In this document: piece by piece, positions 28,601 to 37,869 of the stretch | Layout: each line of letters opens with the position of its first letter | How positions within the stretch are numbered: the stretch's first letter is position 1 | Source: JAUNSR01 sp036655355 | Lineage (GTDB): Bacteria > Bacteroidota > Bacteroidia > Bacteroidales > JAUNSR01 | Direction of reading: 5' to 3' | Length of the DNA stretch: 64,000 nt | NCBI GenBank assembly: GCA_036655355.1 | Contig: JAVVQG010000005.1 | Span: 197,492-261,491 of the forward strand | Program-made: the position numbers and the translations under genes | Notes under the pieces: model-generated | What the model was told of the DNA's origin: nothing | Seen by the model: only the letters and a program-made list of their open reading frames with translations | The model's database searches: none

Positions 28601-28681
28601 GACGGAAGAATCATCGGTACAACTACTACCGTATATCCTTCTACCCGTAAATTTATGTTTGGTATTAATATTACCCTTTAA
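25643..28681 (+). CDS. SusC/RagA-type TonB-dependent outer-membrane transporter (locus 2)
   Basis: A 1012-aa SusC-family protein: signal peptide (about residues 1-30), a carboxypeptidase-regulatory-like domain (VTGTIVDSKTGEAIIGANVI), TonB-box-like EVIVVGYSSQKKESLTGSMQ, plug with VIDGVIVGSGSGALNPADIE, SusC signature STAIYGSQGANGVIVVTTKKG near residue 240, and a barrel ending FMFGINITL. It lacks an STN domain. susD follows after 12 bp. Its first codons are those found decayed in the leader of the locus 1 susC. It takes up an unidentified glycan fragment; the sulfatase downstream suggests a sulfated ligand. Confidence 0.95.
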   Translation: MNKKKLQSQSKLALSCCLLFAPLAISAVPVSSERGELTISSNATVQQNKKVTGTIVDSKTGEAIIGANVIVEGTTIGTVTDFDGNFTLEVPQNGNLVISSIGYIRQTIKPTGNKLNIKLAEDNQNLEEVIVVGYSSQKKESLTGSMQSIKKEKLTDITTPSVENMLNGKAPGVYVSPGSGQPGSTGSIIIRGKSTINGSTDPLWVIDGVIVGSGSGALNPADIETMTILKDAASTAIYGSQGANGVIVVTTKKGRMGEATINASVKLGITQLNSGNLKVMNGAELYDLYSNFSNVDQVSFPRWNEELRNSNFSWWDHATKNGFAQDYNVSIAGGTEKMSTFISLGMYDESGAVKGYDFRRFNTRFNVSYKPYEWLTLKPLIAASRRDIDDAQYSVSSMYSNLPWDSPYDEDGNIVPHYSPLWVNSNSTNYMYDLQWNHGASLNYEFMGNFDFDVKFTDWLTFSSVNNFKFQSASTNTYSDPRSSSAMGVKGRLYEYQSTMERRYTNQILRFNKSFDKHSVNALVAYEFNDYSAKAIMAQGTGLIPGFEVLDVTAVPEKVGGSKNEWAVQSVLFNGNYMYDSKYMAQLSLRRDGASNFGDNQKYGNFFSVSGGWNINREAFFQAEWVDQLKLRASYGSVGNRPTSLYPQYDLYSVSQSYNENSGALISQIGNRDLTWEKTYTTGIGVDFAAFNRLRITADYYDKRTSNLLYQVPVSGVTGVTSIWQNVGEVSNKGFEIAVSGDIIARKDLFWTVDANIGLNRNKVQKLYSGKDQMIVSDGSGIAGSAGRLLRKGLDADTWYLREWAGVDVENGSPLWYKTVTDANGNKTRETTSKYAEADEVTCGAYTPDFFGGFSTNLTYKNFDLSAVFGYSVGGKIYNYTRQEYDSDGAYSDRNQMRLQDGWTRWEKPGDIATHPVAAYNNKSNSNKCSSRYLEDGDYLKMRSLTVGYNLALPQYYVKNLRLFFSGENLFTITNYSGVDPEIPPVDGRIIGTTTTVYPSTRKFMFGINITL

Positions 28682-28693
28682 TCAAGAAAACGC

Positions 28694-30430
28694 ATGAAAA
28701 AGATAGCTTCTTTATTTTTCGCCGCGAGTTGTTGCTTTACAGCTTGCGATATTGACCGGTTTCCTTATGGAAGTATGCCGGCTGAGACAATCGTTTCCGA
28801 TCCGGAGGCCTCACTTGAGGGATTATTGAACGGATGTTACGCCCAATTGAAAGGGTGGTCCGATGTAATGCACCGCTGTGGAGAATATGCGGGAGACAAT
28901 ATGATGATTCGCGGTACTTCTACCGACTCTTTCTACGAGTTCATCTCCTATTCTCGAACTCCGAATAACGGACGGTTACAGACATTTTGGGATAACAGTT
29001 ATAAGATTATCGCCCAGTCCTCAAATATACTGAATATGGTTCCGGAGGGTAAAAGTGAGGAAATCGACCAAAAATTGGGTGAGTGTTATTTCCTGCGCGG
29101 GCTCATGTATTTCTACCTCTGTCGCGCCTACGGTCGTCCTTATTACCAAAGTCCCGAAACCAATCTTGGGGTACCCATCGTGAATGGTACGCCGGATGAT
29201 CCGATTAATGCGAAGTTACCGGATCGATCTTCCGTGAAAGACACCTATGCCCAAGCCATTGCCGATCTTGAAAAAGCAGAAATGCTACTGACTCAGGAAA
29301 ACAGTTCGATTTATGGGACACGTGAAGCGGCACAGGCGATATTATCGCGCATTTACCTCTACATGAGCGGCACCTATGAGAATCCAAACTCTGAATACGC
29401 TTCAAAATGTATTGAATATGCAGATAAAGTGATTGAATCTGGAAAATTCTCACTACTGGCGCGTGCAGATTTCATGAAATACAACTCCTTTGCTCCGGAA
29501 CAAAATAAAGAAACCATCTTTGCCGTAAAACGTGTCGCGTCCGAATTCTCAGGCTTTGATCATTATTACGGAATTGGTGGTATGTATGGCAATATCGGCG
29601 GAATGGGCTGGGGTGAAATGTATGCCAGCGCAAAATACATCAGCCTATTGGATGAAACAGGTCGCAACGACTGGGCTAACAACAAAATCACAGATGCCCG
29701 TGCCGCTTTTATCGAGCCTCAGTACGCAAGTAATACCAAAGTGTTCAGATTCATCCGGAACTTCTACACGAACGGTACGCTATCAAATATGAATTACGTT
29801 CAAGATTCCGTTCGAATTACAGATGAGAAGGTCGAGTGCTGGGAAACGGTCTTAAATGAGAATACATCGAAATATGACCGTACCTATTATGAACTGACGC
29901 CCGTTAATGAAGAACAGGGCATCTATTCAATCAATTATTCAGATGGCAATACCTATACCGGAGTGATCGACAAAATGATGAAGCTAAACCGTGTATATCC
30001 GATGTTTTACATCTCGAAATGTTCTCGTGAGACTGAAGAATCGCACCTGCATTCACCGATTATTTCGCGCTTGGCGGAGGTTTATCTAAACAAAGCAGAA
30101 GCCGCGTATAAAAAAGGAGATATGGGAACTGCTCTTGAAGCATTGAATCTGATTCGCGAACGCTCACTACCGGGTGAAGGATATGCTACATTAGATGCCG
30201 CTACCGGTCATGAGTTGATTGACAAAGAACGCCAATTGGAATTGGCATATCAGGCCGAACGTAGTTATGATGTGTACCGTAACGGTAAATCCTTAACCCG
30301 ACTATATCCGGGCCCGCACAATATATCCGAAGAGGTAAGTGCAAAAGACTACCGTGTGGTTTATTACATTCCACAATCGGCGATCAATGCCTATGGCAGT
30401 CCGCTTACTCAGAATCCAAGTAGTAATTAA
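28694..30430 (+). CDS. SusD/RagB-type surface glycan-binding lipoprotein (locus 2)
   Basis: A 578-aa lipoprotein (signal MKKIASLFFAASCCFTAC). SusD features are LRGLMYFYLCRAYGRPYY in the N-terminal helical part, LAEVYLNKAEAAYKKGDM, and the C-terminal KERQLELAYQAERSYDVYRNGKSL block. It pairs with the SusC encoded 12 bp upstream and binds the ligand at the surface. A stable hairpin lies 24 bases after its stop, before the sulfatase gene. Confidence 0.94.
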   Translation: MKKIASLFFAASCCFTACDIDRFPYGSMPAETIVSDPEASLEGLLNGCYAQLKGWSDVMHRCGEYAGDNMMIRGTSTDSFYEFISYSRTPNNGRLQTFWDNSYKIIAQSSNILNMVPEGKSEEIDQKLGECYFLRGLMYFYLCRAYGRPYYQSPETNLGVPIVNGTPDDPINAKLPDRSSVKDTYAQAIADLEKAEMLLTQENSSIYGTREAAQAILSRIYLYMSGTYENPNSEYASKCIEYADKVIESGKFSLLARADFMKYNSFAPEQNKETIFAVKRVASEFSGFDHYYGIGGMYGNIGGMGWGEMYASAKYISLLDETGRNDWANNKITDARAAFIEPQYASNTKVFRFIRNFYTNGTLSNMNYVQDSVRITDEKVECWETVLNENTSKYDRTYYELTPVNEEQGIYSINYSDGNTYTGVIDKMMKLNRVYPMFYISKCSRETEESHLHSPIISRLAEVYLNKAEAAYKKGDMGTALEALNLIRERSLPGEGYATLDAATGHELIDKERQLELAYQAERSYDVYRNGKSLTRLYPGPHNISEEVSAKDYRVVYYIPQSAINAYGSPLTQNPSSN

Positions 30431-30454
30431 TCCATAAGGAATAAATAAAAATAT

Positions 30455-30490
30455 CACCCCTTAGAGGTTCTTTTGAATCTCTAAGGGGTG
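30455..30490 (+). terminator. Intra-locus hairpin between susD and the sulfatase gene
   Basis: CACCCCTTAGAG and its exact complement (30479-30490) form a 12-bp stem around a 12-base loop. The following bases are GTTTGTTGTT, a poor T-run, so this is a weak terminator or an RNA-end stabiliser. It also argues against starting the sulfatase at the ATG at 30493, directly after the stem. Confidence 0.7.
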
Positions 30491-30525
30491 GTTTGTTGTT
30501 CCACAAAAAACAAAACCTTCAGCCT

Positions 30526-32007
30526 ATGAACCTCTCAAAACACGGAATCTTACCAACCTTAACGCTTTTGACCTCCATCTCAACGTTCGCTCACGGAGCT
30601 GAACCGGAAAAAAGACCAAACATCATTATCATCATGGCTGACGATCTCGGCTTCGGCGACCTCAGTTGCTATGGTGCGAAACGAATTCAGACACCGGGAA
30701 TGGATCGTTTGGCAAAAGAGGGATTACAACACCTAAACGGACATGCATCATCGGCTACAAGTACTCCCAGCCGATTCGCGATGCTGACCGGAATGTATCC
30801 TTTTCGGGTAGGAGCAGCAATCTTACCGGGAGATGCTCCGATGCTGATCACCGAAAAGATGAATACGCTTCCCGCGATGTTGAAATCGGCCGGGTATGCT
30901 ACGGGGGTAGTGGGGAAATGGCATCTCGGGCTGGGGAATGGAAATATGAATTGGAATGAACCGATTACACCCTCTCCCAACCAGATCGGTTTTGACTACT
31001 CTTACATCATGGCAGCAACCAATGACCGCGTGCCTACGGTTTATGTAAAAAACGGATCCGTGGTAAACCTAGACCCCAATGATCCGATCGAAGTGAGTTA
31101 TAAGAATAATTTTCCGGGTGAACCAACCGGGAAAGAGAATCCCGAACTGCTGAGAATGCATCCAAGTGTAGGACATAACATGTCTATCACAAACGGGATT
31201 CCGCGTATCGGATATATGAAAGGTGGAAAGTCAGCCCTTTGGGAAGATGAAACGATGTATGAGGTTTTTCTTGATGAAGCTAAAAACTTTGTTTCCGATC
31301 ATCAGAAAGAACCTTTCTTCCTCTATTATGCATTGCACCAACCACACGTCCCCCGTTTGCCCAATGAAAAATTTGCAGGCAAATCGCAGTTAGGTCCACG
31401 CGGAGATGTGATTCTTGAAGCCGACTGGTGTGTTGAGCAATTCTTAAAACATTTGGATGAACTGGGATTGACTAAAAATACGTTGGTGATTCTTACCAGT
31501 GATAATGGTCCGGTTTTGGATGACGGCTACAAAGATGAAGCGGTTGAACGCAACGGCGATCACCGTCCGGCGGGACCCTACCGCGGATGGAAAACCGCTC
31601 CTTATGAGGGAGGAACCTGTGTTCCGATGCTGGTACGTTGGCCGGGACACATTCAGGCAGGCCAAACTTCGGAAGCACTGATCGCTCAAATGGATTTCAC
31701 CCAAAGTTTTGCCGCTTTATTAAATAAGGATTATCAAACACCCGATGGCGAAAATGTAGCAGAAGCTCTTATCGGCTCCTCTCCGAAAGGGCGAGAACGT
31801 CTCGTTTTGGAAGGATATGGAAAGAGTATTTGGATTAAAGAGGGCGATTGGGCCTGCATTCCTTCTTATACAAACAGACAGGGTAAAGTGTTCCCTGCCG
31901 AACTATATGACCTCAAGAACGATGTCGCTCAACAAACAAACCTTGCAGAAAAACACCCGGATAAGGTACGTGCGTTAACCGCTAAATTAGAAGAAGTGAG
32001 AAAGTGA
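30526..32007 (+). CDS. S1-family sulfatase, serine type (locus 2)
   Basis: Start taken at 30526, giving a signal peptide (MNLSKHGILPTLTLLTSIST...AHG); the ATG at 30493 would add 11 residues and lies against a hairpin. The 493-aa product has the sulfatase metal site PNIIIIMADDLGFGD and the active-site motif S79-T-P-S-R, then GKWHLG. S79 must be converted to formylglycine. A serine there requires the radical-SAM enzyme anSME, which is not in this window. Metal ligands recur at LTSDNGPV. It removes sulfate esters from a glycan in the periplasm or at the surface. I cannot assign a subfamily or linkage from sequence inspection. Confidence 0.92.
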   Translation: MNLSKHGILPTLTLLTSISTFAHGAEPEKRPNIIIIMADDLGFGDLSCYGAKRIQTPGMDRLAKEGLQHLNGHASSATSTPSRFAMLTGMYPFRVGAAILPGDAPMLITEKMNTLPAMLKSAGYATGVVGKWHLGLGNGNMNWNEPITPSPNQIGFDYSYIMAATNDRVPTVYVKNGSVVNLDPNDPIEVSYKNNFPGEPTGKENPELLRMHPSVGHNMSITNGIPRIGYMKGGKSALWEDETMYEVFLDEAKNFVSDHQKEPFFLYYALHQPHVPRLPNEKFAGKSQLGPRGDVILEADWCVEQFLKHLDELGLTKNTLVILTSDNGPVLDDGYKDEAVERNGDHRPAGPYRGWKTAPYEGGTCVPMLVRWPGHIQAGQTSEALIAQMDFTQSFAALLNKDYQTPDGENVAEALIGSSPKGRERLVLEGYGKSIWIKEGDWACIPSYTNRQGKVFPAELYDLKNDVAQQTNLAEKHPDKVRALTAKLEEVRK

Positions 32008-32035
32008 TTCTCCGAATGCGCTTGGCAAGAAAAAA

Positions 32036-32059
32036 GCCCTCTTCAAAATTGAAGAGGGC
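32036..32059. terminator. Terminator between the sulfatase and the convergent susD
   Basis: GCCCTCTTCAA and TTGAAGAGGGC form an 11-bp stem with a 2-base loop. On the minus strand it is followed by six T residues, ending the convergent SusCD operon. It may also stop the plus-strand sulfatase transcript. Confidence 0.9.
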
Positions 32060-32073
32060 ATAATATAGGCGCC

Positions 32074-33816
32074 TTACCATCCAGGATTCTGTCCAAGATT
32101 CTCATTTTCCAATCGGTCTTTTTCCGGAATGGGATAGAAATATTTTTTCTCCTCCCAACTTCTGATACCGGGATTCCAATTTAGCTCTCCACTGGTTCCG
32201 TGCGAAAGTGAGTAATTCTTACCCTGAGAGACATCAATGTCTATGACTCCGCTGATTGTTACAGGTTTCTCTCCCTGATAGAAACGCACATCCCCTTTTC
32301 CATCTTGATTCAGATCAATCGCTACATTTAATGCAGGCACATAGATTCCGTTAAATGGGGCTTCCATCAATTCCCCGGCTCTCCATCGAATCAAATCGTG
32401 AAAACGGAAACCTTCCAATGCGAGTTCAATCGCTCGTTCGCGACGAATTTCAAGAATGGCGGCATCCGTCACATTCGGATAGAAATTTTTCTGAAGATAC
32501 GGATCGATTCGGTTCGGAATTTGCTCCGTTCCTCCGGTTATTCCGGCTCTGCGACGCAAAGCACCAATACTCTTGCTCCAGTCATTATCTGTCAAAGAAC
32601 CCAATTCAGCTTTCGCCTCGGCATAATTCAAAAGAATTTCGGCATATCGCAGAATCGAAATCGAATTATCGTTCAAGCTCTCGTTATCGTAGGGAAGCGA
32701 TTCGTCAAACGACCATTTTATCGGTTGATATCCGGTAGAGGTGATCAGAAAATCGGGTGCCGCATTGAATGGTACACCGTTCGCTGTTCTTTTATAATCC
32801 CCCAGACGTATGGTCTGTTGCAAACGGTGGTCGCGCTCTTTCACTTCCTCCCCGAAAGAGATCGTTTCATATCCGGGTAAGTCGGTAAACGGAGTTCCGT
32901 CTGTTTTGAGATAGGTATTTACAAAACGACGGGTAAGACTTGGACGGTCGCCGTACGTCGGACTGTTGTATCGTCTGTTAGCTGCGGTTGTCACATTCAA
33001 CGCCGCATCACAGACATAAGCCAACATGATTTCAGACTTCACCGGCTTTTTACTGATGAATAATTCACGATAAGAAGCAATAGAGCCTTTTTCTTCGTAC
33101 AGCGTATATGTTGCGTTATCAATAATCGCCTGAGACGCCTCCACACTTTGCAATAACCAAGCGCGTGAGTCCGACTGTACATGATGGTATTTACGGAAAG
33201 TCCCTTCGAAAAGACAGATTCTCGATTTATAACCCAATGCGATATCGCGGGTTATGAGACTTCGGGAGTCGTCTTTTGTTCTTGCGATGTGCTTGCATGC
33301 GAAATCAATGTCGGCAAGAACCGAATCCATCACAACATGACGCGGATCGCGACCGGCATACAACAACTCATCGTCCATCGAAAGCGTCCGGTTAACCCAA
33401 GGTACATCTCCGAATCGCTTCACTTTCTCAAAATAGAATAACGCTCTAAAAAAACGTGCCAGAGCGGTATAGTTATTTTTCACATCGGCACTCACTTTGG
33501 CATCCGGGAGGTTTTCCAAAAAGTAGTTGATGTTTCTGAGGTCGCTCCAGCTCCAGCCGGATCCGTCTACCGCGCTATAGGTGTTTTCTCCAATAAAGGA
33601 GGGAACATTCGTCCGAGATACATAATCGGACATATTATCCCCCAGAAAAACCGATTCTGCTCCCGGTAATAACTTATAAAAAGAGTTGGAGTACAGTTCC
33701 AGTCCTTTCTCACTACCGAATACCGACTGATTTGAAGCCATATCTTCAGGTAATTCATTGAGTTGACAAGAAGCGAACAGAGCTAGAGAGAAGAGGGGGA
33801 AAATTATTTTTTTCAT
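32074..33816 (-). CDS. SusD/RagB-type lipoprotein (locus 3)
   Basis: Start taken at 33816, where a lipoprotein signal begins (MKKIIFPLFSLALFASC), 29 bases after susC; an ATG nine codons earlier is less likely. The 580-aa product shows SusD hallmarks: ALARFFRALFYFEKVKRFGDVPW, ISILRYAEILLNYAEAKAEL, and ILEIRRERAIELALEGFRFHDLIRW, ending NLGQNPGW. It is the partner of the SusC upstream. The pair has no enzyme, regulator or accessory lipoprotein attached, and its terminator abuts that of the locus 2 sulfatase. Confidence 0.94.
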   Translation of the reverse strand: MKKIIFPLFSLALFASCQLNELPEDMASNQSVFGSEKGLELYSNSFYKLLPGAESVFLGDNMSDYVSRTNVPSFIGENTYSAVDGSGWSWSDLRNINYFLENLPDAKVSADVKNNYTALARFFRALFYFEKVKRFGDVPWVNRTLSMDDELLYAGRDPRHVVMDSVLADIDFACKHIARTKDDSRSLITRDIALGYKSRICLFEGTFRKYHHVQSDSRAWLLQSVEASQAIIDNATYTLYEEKGSIASYRELFISKKPVKSEIMLAYVCDAALNVTTAANRRYNSPTYGDRPSLTRRFVNTYLKTDGTPFTDLPGYETISFGEEVKERDHRLQQTIRLGDYKRTANGVPFNAAPDFLITSTGYQPIKWSFDESLPYDNESLNDNSISILRYAEILLNYAEAKAELGSLTDNDWSKSIGALRRRAGITGGTEQIPNRIDPYLQKNFYPNVTDAAILEIRRERAIELALEGFRFHDLIRWRAGELMEAPFNGIYVPALNVAIDLNQDGKGDVRFYQGEKPVTISGVIDIDVSQGKNYSLSHGTSGELNWNPGIRSWEEKKYFYPIPEKDRLENENLGQNPGW

Positions 33817-33845
33817 TTGTATATCGTTTATTTTTAACATCAAGA

Positions 33846-36800
33846 TCAGAAAGTCACAGCCACGCCTACAGACAGACTGTTTAACAACGGGTAATTGTAA
33901 CCGTTACCACTCGTACCGCTGGTTACATCGCGGTCTGATCCATAGATCGCAGACACATCGGTATCCCGGCTGATCTTATACATCGGCGAGTAAGTCCATA
34001 GATTTTCGCCCGATACATATAGATATACGCGTTCCATAGCCGCCTTACGTGTCAGAGAAGCAGGAATCGTATAGCCGAGCTGTAGATTTTTCAACCGCAC
34101 ATAGGCGGCATTCTGCAAATATTTGGTTTGGGGTACATTCAACTCACGATCGCTTCCGGAAGCCACATATCCGCGTAAGCGAGGAAGGTAAGCGTCTTGA
34201 TTCTCTTCATTCCACATATTGCCGACATGCCAAGAAGGCAAATCGTTATAGGGTCTGTTGTATTGTCCCCAGAATTTTGATTCCGCTCCGGGCCACCAGT
34301 CTTGTTTTCCAACTCCCTGAAAGAAGGCCGAAAGAGAGATTCCGTTCCATTCACCCGACAGGTTGATTCCAAAAGTGTAACGCGCGCTCGAATTACCGAT
34401 AATTCTCTTATCGCCCGAATTACCCACTCGATTCAATCCTTCTGAAATTTCATTGTCGTTATTCAGGTCGGCAAATCGGATATCACCCGGCAATAGTTTT
34501 TTACCACTACTGTTGGCAATTTTATTCTGTGAAGGAGCATTTTTTATCTCTTCTTCTGTCTGAAAGAAGCCCATCGTTTCATACCCCCAAATCTCCCCGA
34601 TCTTCATCCCTTCATAATAATCACTGAGTTTCTTGTCAGGATTGTTATATTTGGTTATTTCCGATTGACTATCCGCCAAATTGAAACTCACTTGATAAAC
34701 AAGGGGTTTAGAAGCAAGATTCGTACGCTCTTTCCAACTCACCGAAAGTTCCCAACCCGTGGTACGCAAATCGGCATAATTGCCTTTCGGTACTGACGCG
34801 CCAAAAATTGCCGGCAATGTTTTTCCGGGTGTGAACATATCGCGGGTATCGCGGATATAGAAATCCCCGTTCATACGTAAACGGCCATTGAATGCGCCCA
34901 GATCGATACCGAAGTTCGATGTGGTTGCCGTTTCCCAGGTAAGACCGCTCGGAATCACATTCGGTTGCGAGGTATACTGCGGTAGAATACCGTTCAACAG
35001 CATCCCGGACTGACTGATTGTAAAGTTTTCCGTAAAAGAGTAAGGAGAGATATTCCCGTTTCCGAGAGAACCGTAAGAAGCACGTAGTTTCAGGTCAGAC
35101 AGCAATTGTGGTGCTACTTTCCAGAAGGCTTCCTCCGAAACACGCCAACCGGCAGAAACGGAGGGGAAAAAAGCATATTGCTGATTTGTAGGGAATTTCG
35201 ATGAGCCGTCATAGCGACCATTCACTTCCAAAAGGTAACGTTCTTTGTAATTGTAATTTACACGGAAAAATCCCCCTGCGATACGCCATTTCTGATATCC
35301 TCCCGTGGTGGTTATCCCTTGTCCCAAGGCCATATTGATATCTGAAGCATCCTCAAAAATCAGGCCGTTGCGAAGCACTTTTGATCGTTCCCAGATTGAC
35401 TGCTCATAGTTATATCCTGCAATCACATTCAGGTTATGACGCTCGTTGAACGTAGTTTTATAATCCGCATAGATGTTCGTTGCCAGGTAATTCGTGGTCT
35501 GATTATCTAATTGGATATCATTTTTGTCACTCCCGGTATAAGATACGATGCCAGGCGTTCTGGAATAGGGAACGGGTACACGAATCTGTTTTTCATCTTT
35601 ATCCGTAAGTTGGAACGTAAAATCGGCTTTTACCGAGAGGTTTTTCTTTAGGACATCAGCTGTAAAGGCGGCCTTATTTTTCACAACCCGTTTCTTCGTA
35701 TCCTGACCGTTTTTGCCATACCAGAAATCGCCCACCGTATAGGCAGCCGAGTGCGTCAGCGTTCCATCCGGATTAAACATCGGTGCCAGCGGATGACCTT
35801 CATCTGCGATGTTCCTCCAGATTCCACCCCCTTCGCCTACGTTGATCGGATTGTGGTATTTCATCTGAGAAAATTCGGTATTGTTATCGAAACGAAGCCA
35901 ATCGTATACCTGAACATTTCCTTTGGCACGGAGATTAAACATATTGTAATCGTCCGAATTATATCGATACAGCCCCTCTTGACTGTTGTATCGGCCCGTC
36001 ACGTAGAAGGACGCGGTCTGATTACCTCCTGAAACGGATACATTGTGCTCTTGAGCGAAAGTACTCTTCTTCAAAAGTTCCGCATACCAATCCGTGTTAT
36101 CGTAATACACATACTCGCCCGATTGGAGATCCACCTCATAACGCGGAAGCGAAGGGTCTTCAGATCTCCTTTTGAGCTCTTCAAGGTATTCGGGTGAAAA
36201 AGCCAAGGTCTTATTCACTTTGGTCGGGAAATTATTATAATCATTCCAAGCACTATAAGATTCCGCGAAATGCTTTGCCCAGATGTAACCGTCGGTCACG
36301 TAATCGGGAGTAGTGGTAGGTGCCTTTCGTGTAAAGTTCGCGGAATAAGTTATGGACGTTTTTCCCTTTTCAGGATTTTTCGTTGAGATAAGAATGACAC
36401 CGAAAGCGGCACGAGCTCCGTAGATTGAAGCCGAAGCGGCATCCTTTAAGACGGAGACACTCTCTATATCGTTCGGATTGAGTAACGCCGGATCACCTTC
36501 TACTCCATCGATCAACACCAACGCACTTCCCCCTTGTCCGATCGATGTGGTTCCGCGTACATTGAACGAAGGCGACTGTGTGGGTTTCCCGTCGAGCAAA
36601 TTAATATTGAGATTGGGAATCGCACCCACCAACCCTTGCGATACGTTGGTGACTGCCCGGTTTTCAAATACCTCGCTTCCCACTTGTTCGACAGCACCGG
36701 TAAGATTTACTTTTTTTTGAGTTCCGTAACCAACCACCACTACCTCATCAAGCGCTTTTGAGTTCTCTTTGAGTTCGATTTTCAGTTGTCTTTCATCTCC

Positions 36801-37103
36801 CACCGTTATCTCTAACGTCTGATATCCGATGTAAGAGATAATCAGAAGGTCGCCTTTGGAGGCGGGTAGGTTGAAATTCCCGTCTATATCGGTAATTACA
36901 CCCAGATTAGAATCCTTTAAAACCACATTGACACCGATCAGAGGTTCTCCCTGCACATCACACACGGTGCCTTTAATCATCTGTGACTGGATCGAACTCA
37001 GTTCTCCTGCGGGAGTTGCCTGTAACGAATCGACACTTCCCAATAACATACAGCTTGTCAAGATCGGGATACATACCCTTCTTGCAGCATAAGTTTTCTT
37101 CAT
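33846..37103 (-). CDS. SusC/RagA-type TonB-dependent outer-membrane transporter (locus 3)
   Basis: A 1085-aa SusC-family transporter with signal peptide, carboxypeptidase-regulatory-like domain (IKGTVCDVQGEPLIGVNVVL), TonB-box-like EVVVVGYGTQKKVNLTGAVE, plug with LVLIDGVEGDPALLNPNDIE, SusC signature ASIYGARAAFGVILISTK near residue 228, and a barrel ending SVGVAVTF. It belongs to a different SusC branch from loci 1 and 2 (the TQKKVNLTGAV type, shared with locus 4) and lacks an STN domain. It is the first gene of a two-gene operon. Its ligand is unknown. Confidence 0.95.
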   Translation of the reverse strand: MKKTYAARRVCIPILTSCMLLGSVDSLQATPAGELSSIQSQMIKGTVCDVQGEPLIGVNVVLKDSNLGVITDIDGNFNLPASKGDLLIISYIGYQTLEITVGDERQLKIELKENSKALDEVVVVGYGTQKKVNLTGAVEQVGSEVFENRAVTNVSQGLVGAIPNLNINLLDGKPTQSPSFNVRGTTSIGQGGSALVLIDGVEGDPALLNPNDIESVSVLKDAASASIYGARAAFGVILISTKNPEKGKTSITYSANFTRKAPTTTPDYVTDGYIWAKHFAESYSAWNDYNNFPTKVNKTLAFSPEYLEELKRRSEDPSLPRYEVDLQSGEYVYYDNTDWYAELLKKSTFAQEHNVSVSGGNQTASFYVTGRYNSQEGLYRYNSDDYNMFNLRAKGNVQVYDWLRFDNNTEFSQMKYHNPINVGEGGGIWRNIADEGHPLAPMFNPDGTLTHSAAYTVGDFWYGKNGQDTKKRVVKNKAAFTADVLKKNLSVKADFTFQLTDKDEKQIRVPVPYSRTPGIVSYTGSDKNDIQLDNQTTNYLATNIYADYKTTFNERHNLNVIAGYNYEQSIWERSKVLRNGLIFEDASDINMALGQGITTTGGYQKWRIAGGFFRVNYNYKERYLLEVNGRYDGSSKFPTNQQYAFFPSVSAGWRVSEEAFWKVAPQLLSDLKLRASYGSLGNGNISPYSFTENFTISQSGMLLNGILPQYTSQPNVIPSGLTWETATTSNFGIDLGAFNGRLRMNGDFYIRDTRDMFTPGKTLPAIFGASVPKGNYADLRTTGWELSVSWKERTNLASKPLVYQVSFNLADSQSEITKYNNPDKKLSDYYEGMKIGEIWGYETMGFFQTEEEIKNAPSQNKIANSSGKKLLPGDIRFADLNNDNEISEGLNRVGNSGDKRIIGNSSARYTFGINLSGEWNGISLSAFFQGVGKQDWWPGAESKFWGQYNRPYNDLPSWHVGNMWNEENQDAYLPRLRGYVASGSDRELNVPQTKYLQNAAYVRLKNLQLGYTIPASLTRKAAMERVYLYVSGENLWTYSPMYKISRDTDVSAIYGSDRDVTSGTSGNGYNYPLLNSLSVGVAVTF

Positions 37104-37300
37104 AATCTTTTAATGCTTCGATTTAAATTCGATGCAAAATAAGAGGCGATGTGTTTCAATAAAATTTCGTAAAAGTTTAAATCATTATACAAAATAGGCG
37201 GCTTAACATAAAAAAAGGACCTTCATTCATTTGTAAAAGGAGTTACAGTTAACCCCGAAAACAGATGCATTTATTCGCACAACATCTCTTCCCCATCCCC

Positions 37301-37330
37301 TTGCTTTACAAATACATATTCATAAATTTG
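37301..37330 (+). promoter_or_regulatory. Promoter of the small NTPase gene
   Basis: TTG (37301-37303) and TAAATTTG (37323-37330) are 19 bases apart, a good Bacteroidota promoter, 24 bases before the start codon. Confidence 0.65.
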
Positions 37331-37353
37331 AGAAATAAAAACAGTAAACCGAT

Positions 37354-37869
37354 ATGATTACATTCGTTACGGGTAGTCGAAACAGGGGCAAAAGTTCATA
37401 CCTGCGGGATTGGTACTTACAACAGCCTGAAGGAACGGCCTTGTTCTCATTGAAAAGATTCGTTAAGGGAGAACACACGGGATACGACCTGCTTTTAGAG
37501 CCTGGAGGAATCCTTCGCACGTTGTGTTCGTTGCGTGAAACAGCGAGTTTAAGTGATGGGAATGGGCGTGATGAGAAAGGAAGTGTTTGCGGCAAATACA
37601 TCTTTGACGATTCCGTTTTTGAAGAAGCGTATCGTTTTGTCTTGAAAGCAACGAATAATAATCCACAGAAAATAATCTGGCTGGACGAAGTGGGAAACCT
37701 AGAGCTACAAAAAAAAGGATTCTACCCGATCATTCGTCTGGCAGAATCCCTAAATTTTGAATTACGAATCGGAATACGATCCTCCTGTCTCGTGCAATTT
37801 ATAAACATGAGCCCGGATTGGGATTTTCGAATTATCAATCTGGATTTAAATCGGCCGAGTTTTCCCTAA
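37354..37869 (+). CDS. Small P-loop NTPase (NTPase_1/THEP1-like)
   Basis: A 171-aa protein with Walker A GSRNRGKSS (residues 7-15) and a Walker-B-like IIWLDEVGNLELQKKGFYP segment near residue 107, the pattern of nucleoside-triphosphatases of the THEP1/NTPase_1 family (where it reads DEIG...E). It is cytosolic, with no signal peptide. The middle (residues 60-85) is variable. The physiological substrate of the family is poorly known. The gene is convergent with the nitrate reductase operon and its last bases lie in a 22-bp-period repeat. Relatives sometimes occur near molybdenum-cofactor genes, but a link to NarG here is speculation. Confidence 0.7.
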   Translation: MITFVTGSRNRGKSSYLRDWYLQQPEGTALFSLKRFVKGEHTGYDLLLEPGGILRTLCSLRETASLSDGNGRDEKGSVCGKYIFDDSVFEEAYRFVLKATNNNPQKIIWLDEVGNLELQKKGFYPIIRLAESLNFELRIGIRSSCLVQFINMSPDWDFRIINLDLNRPSFP

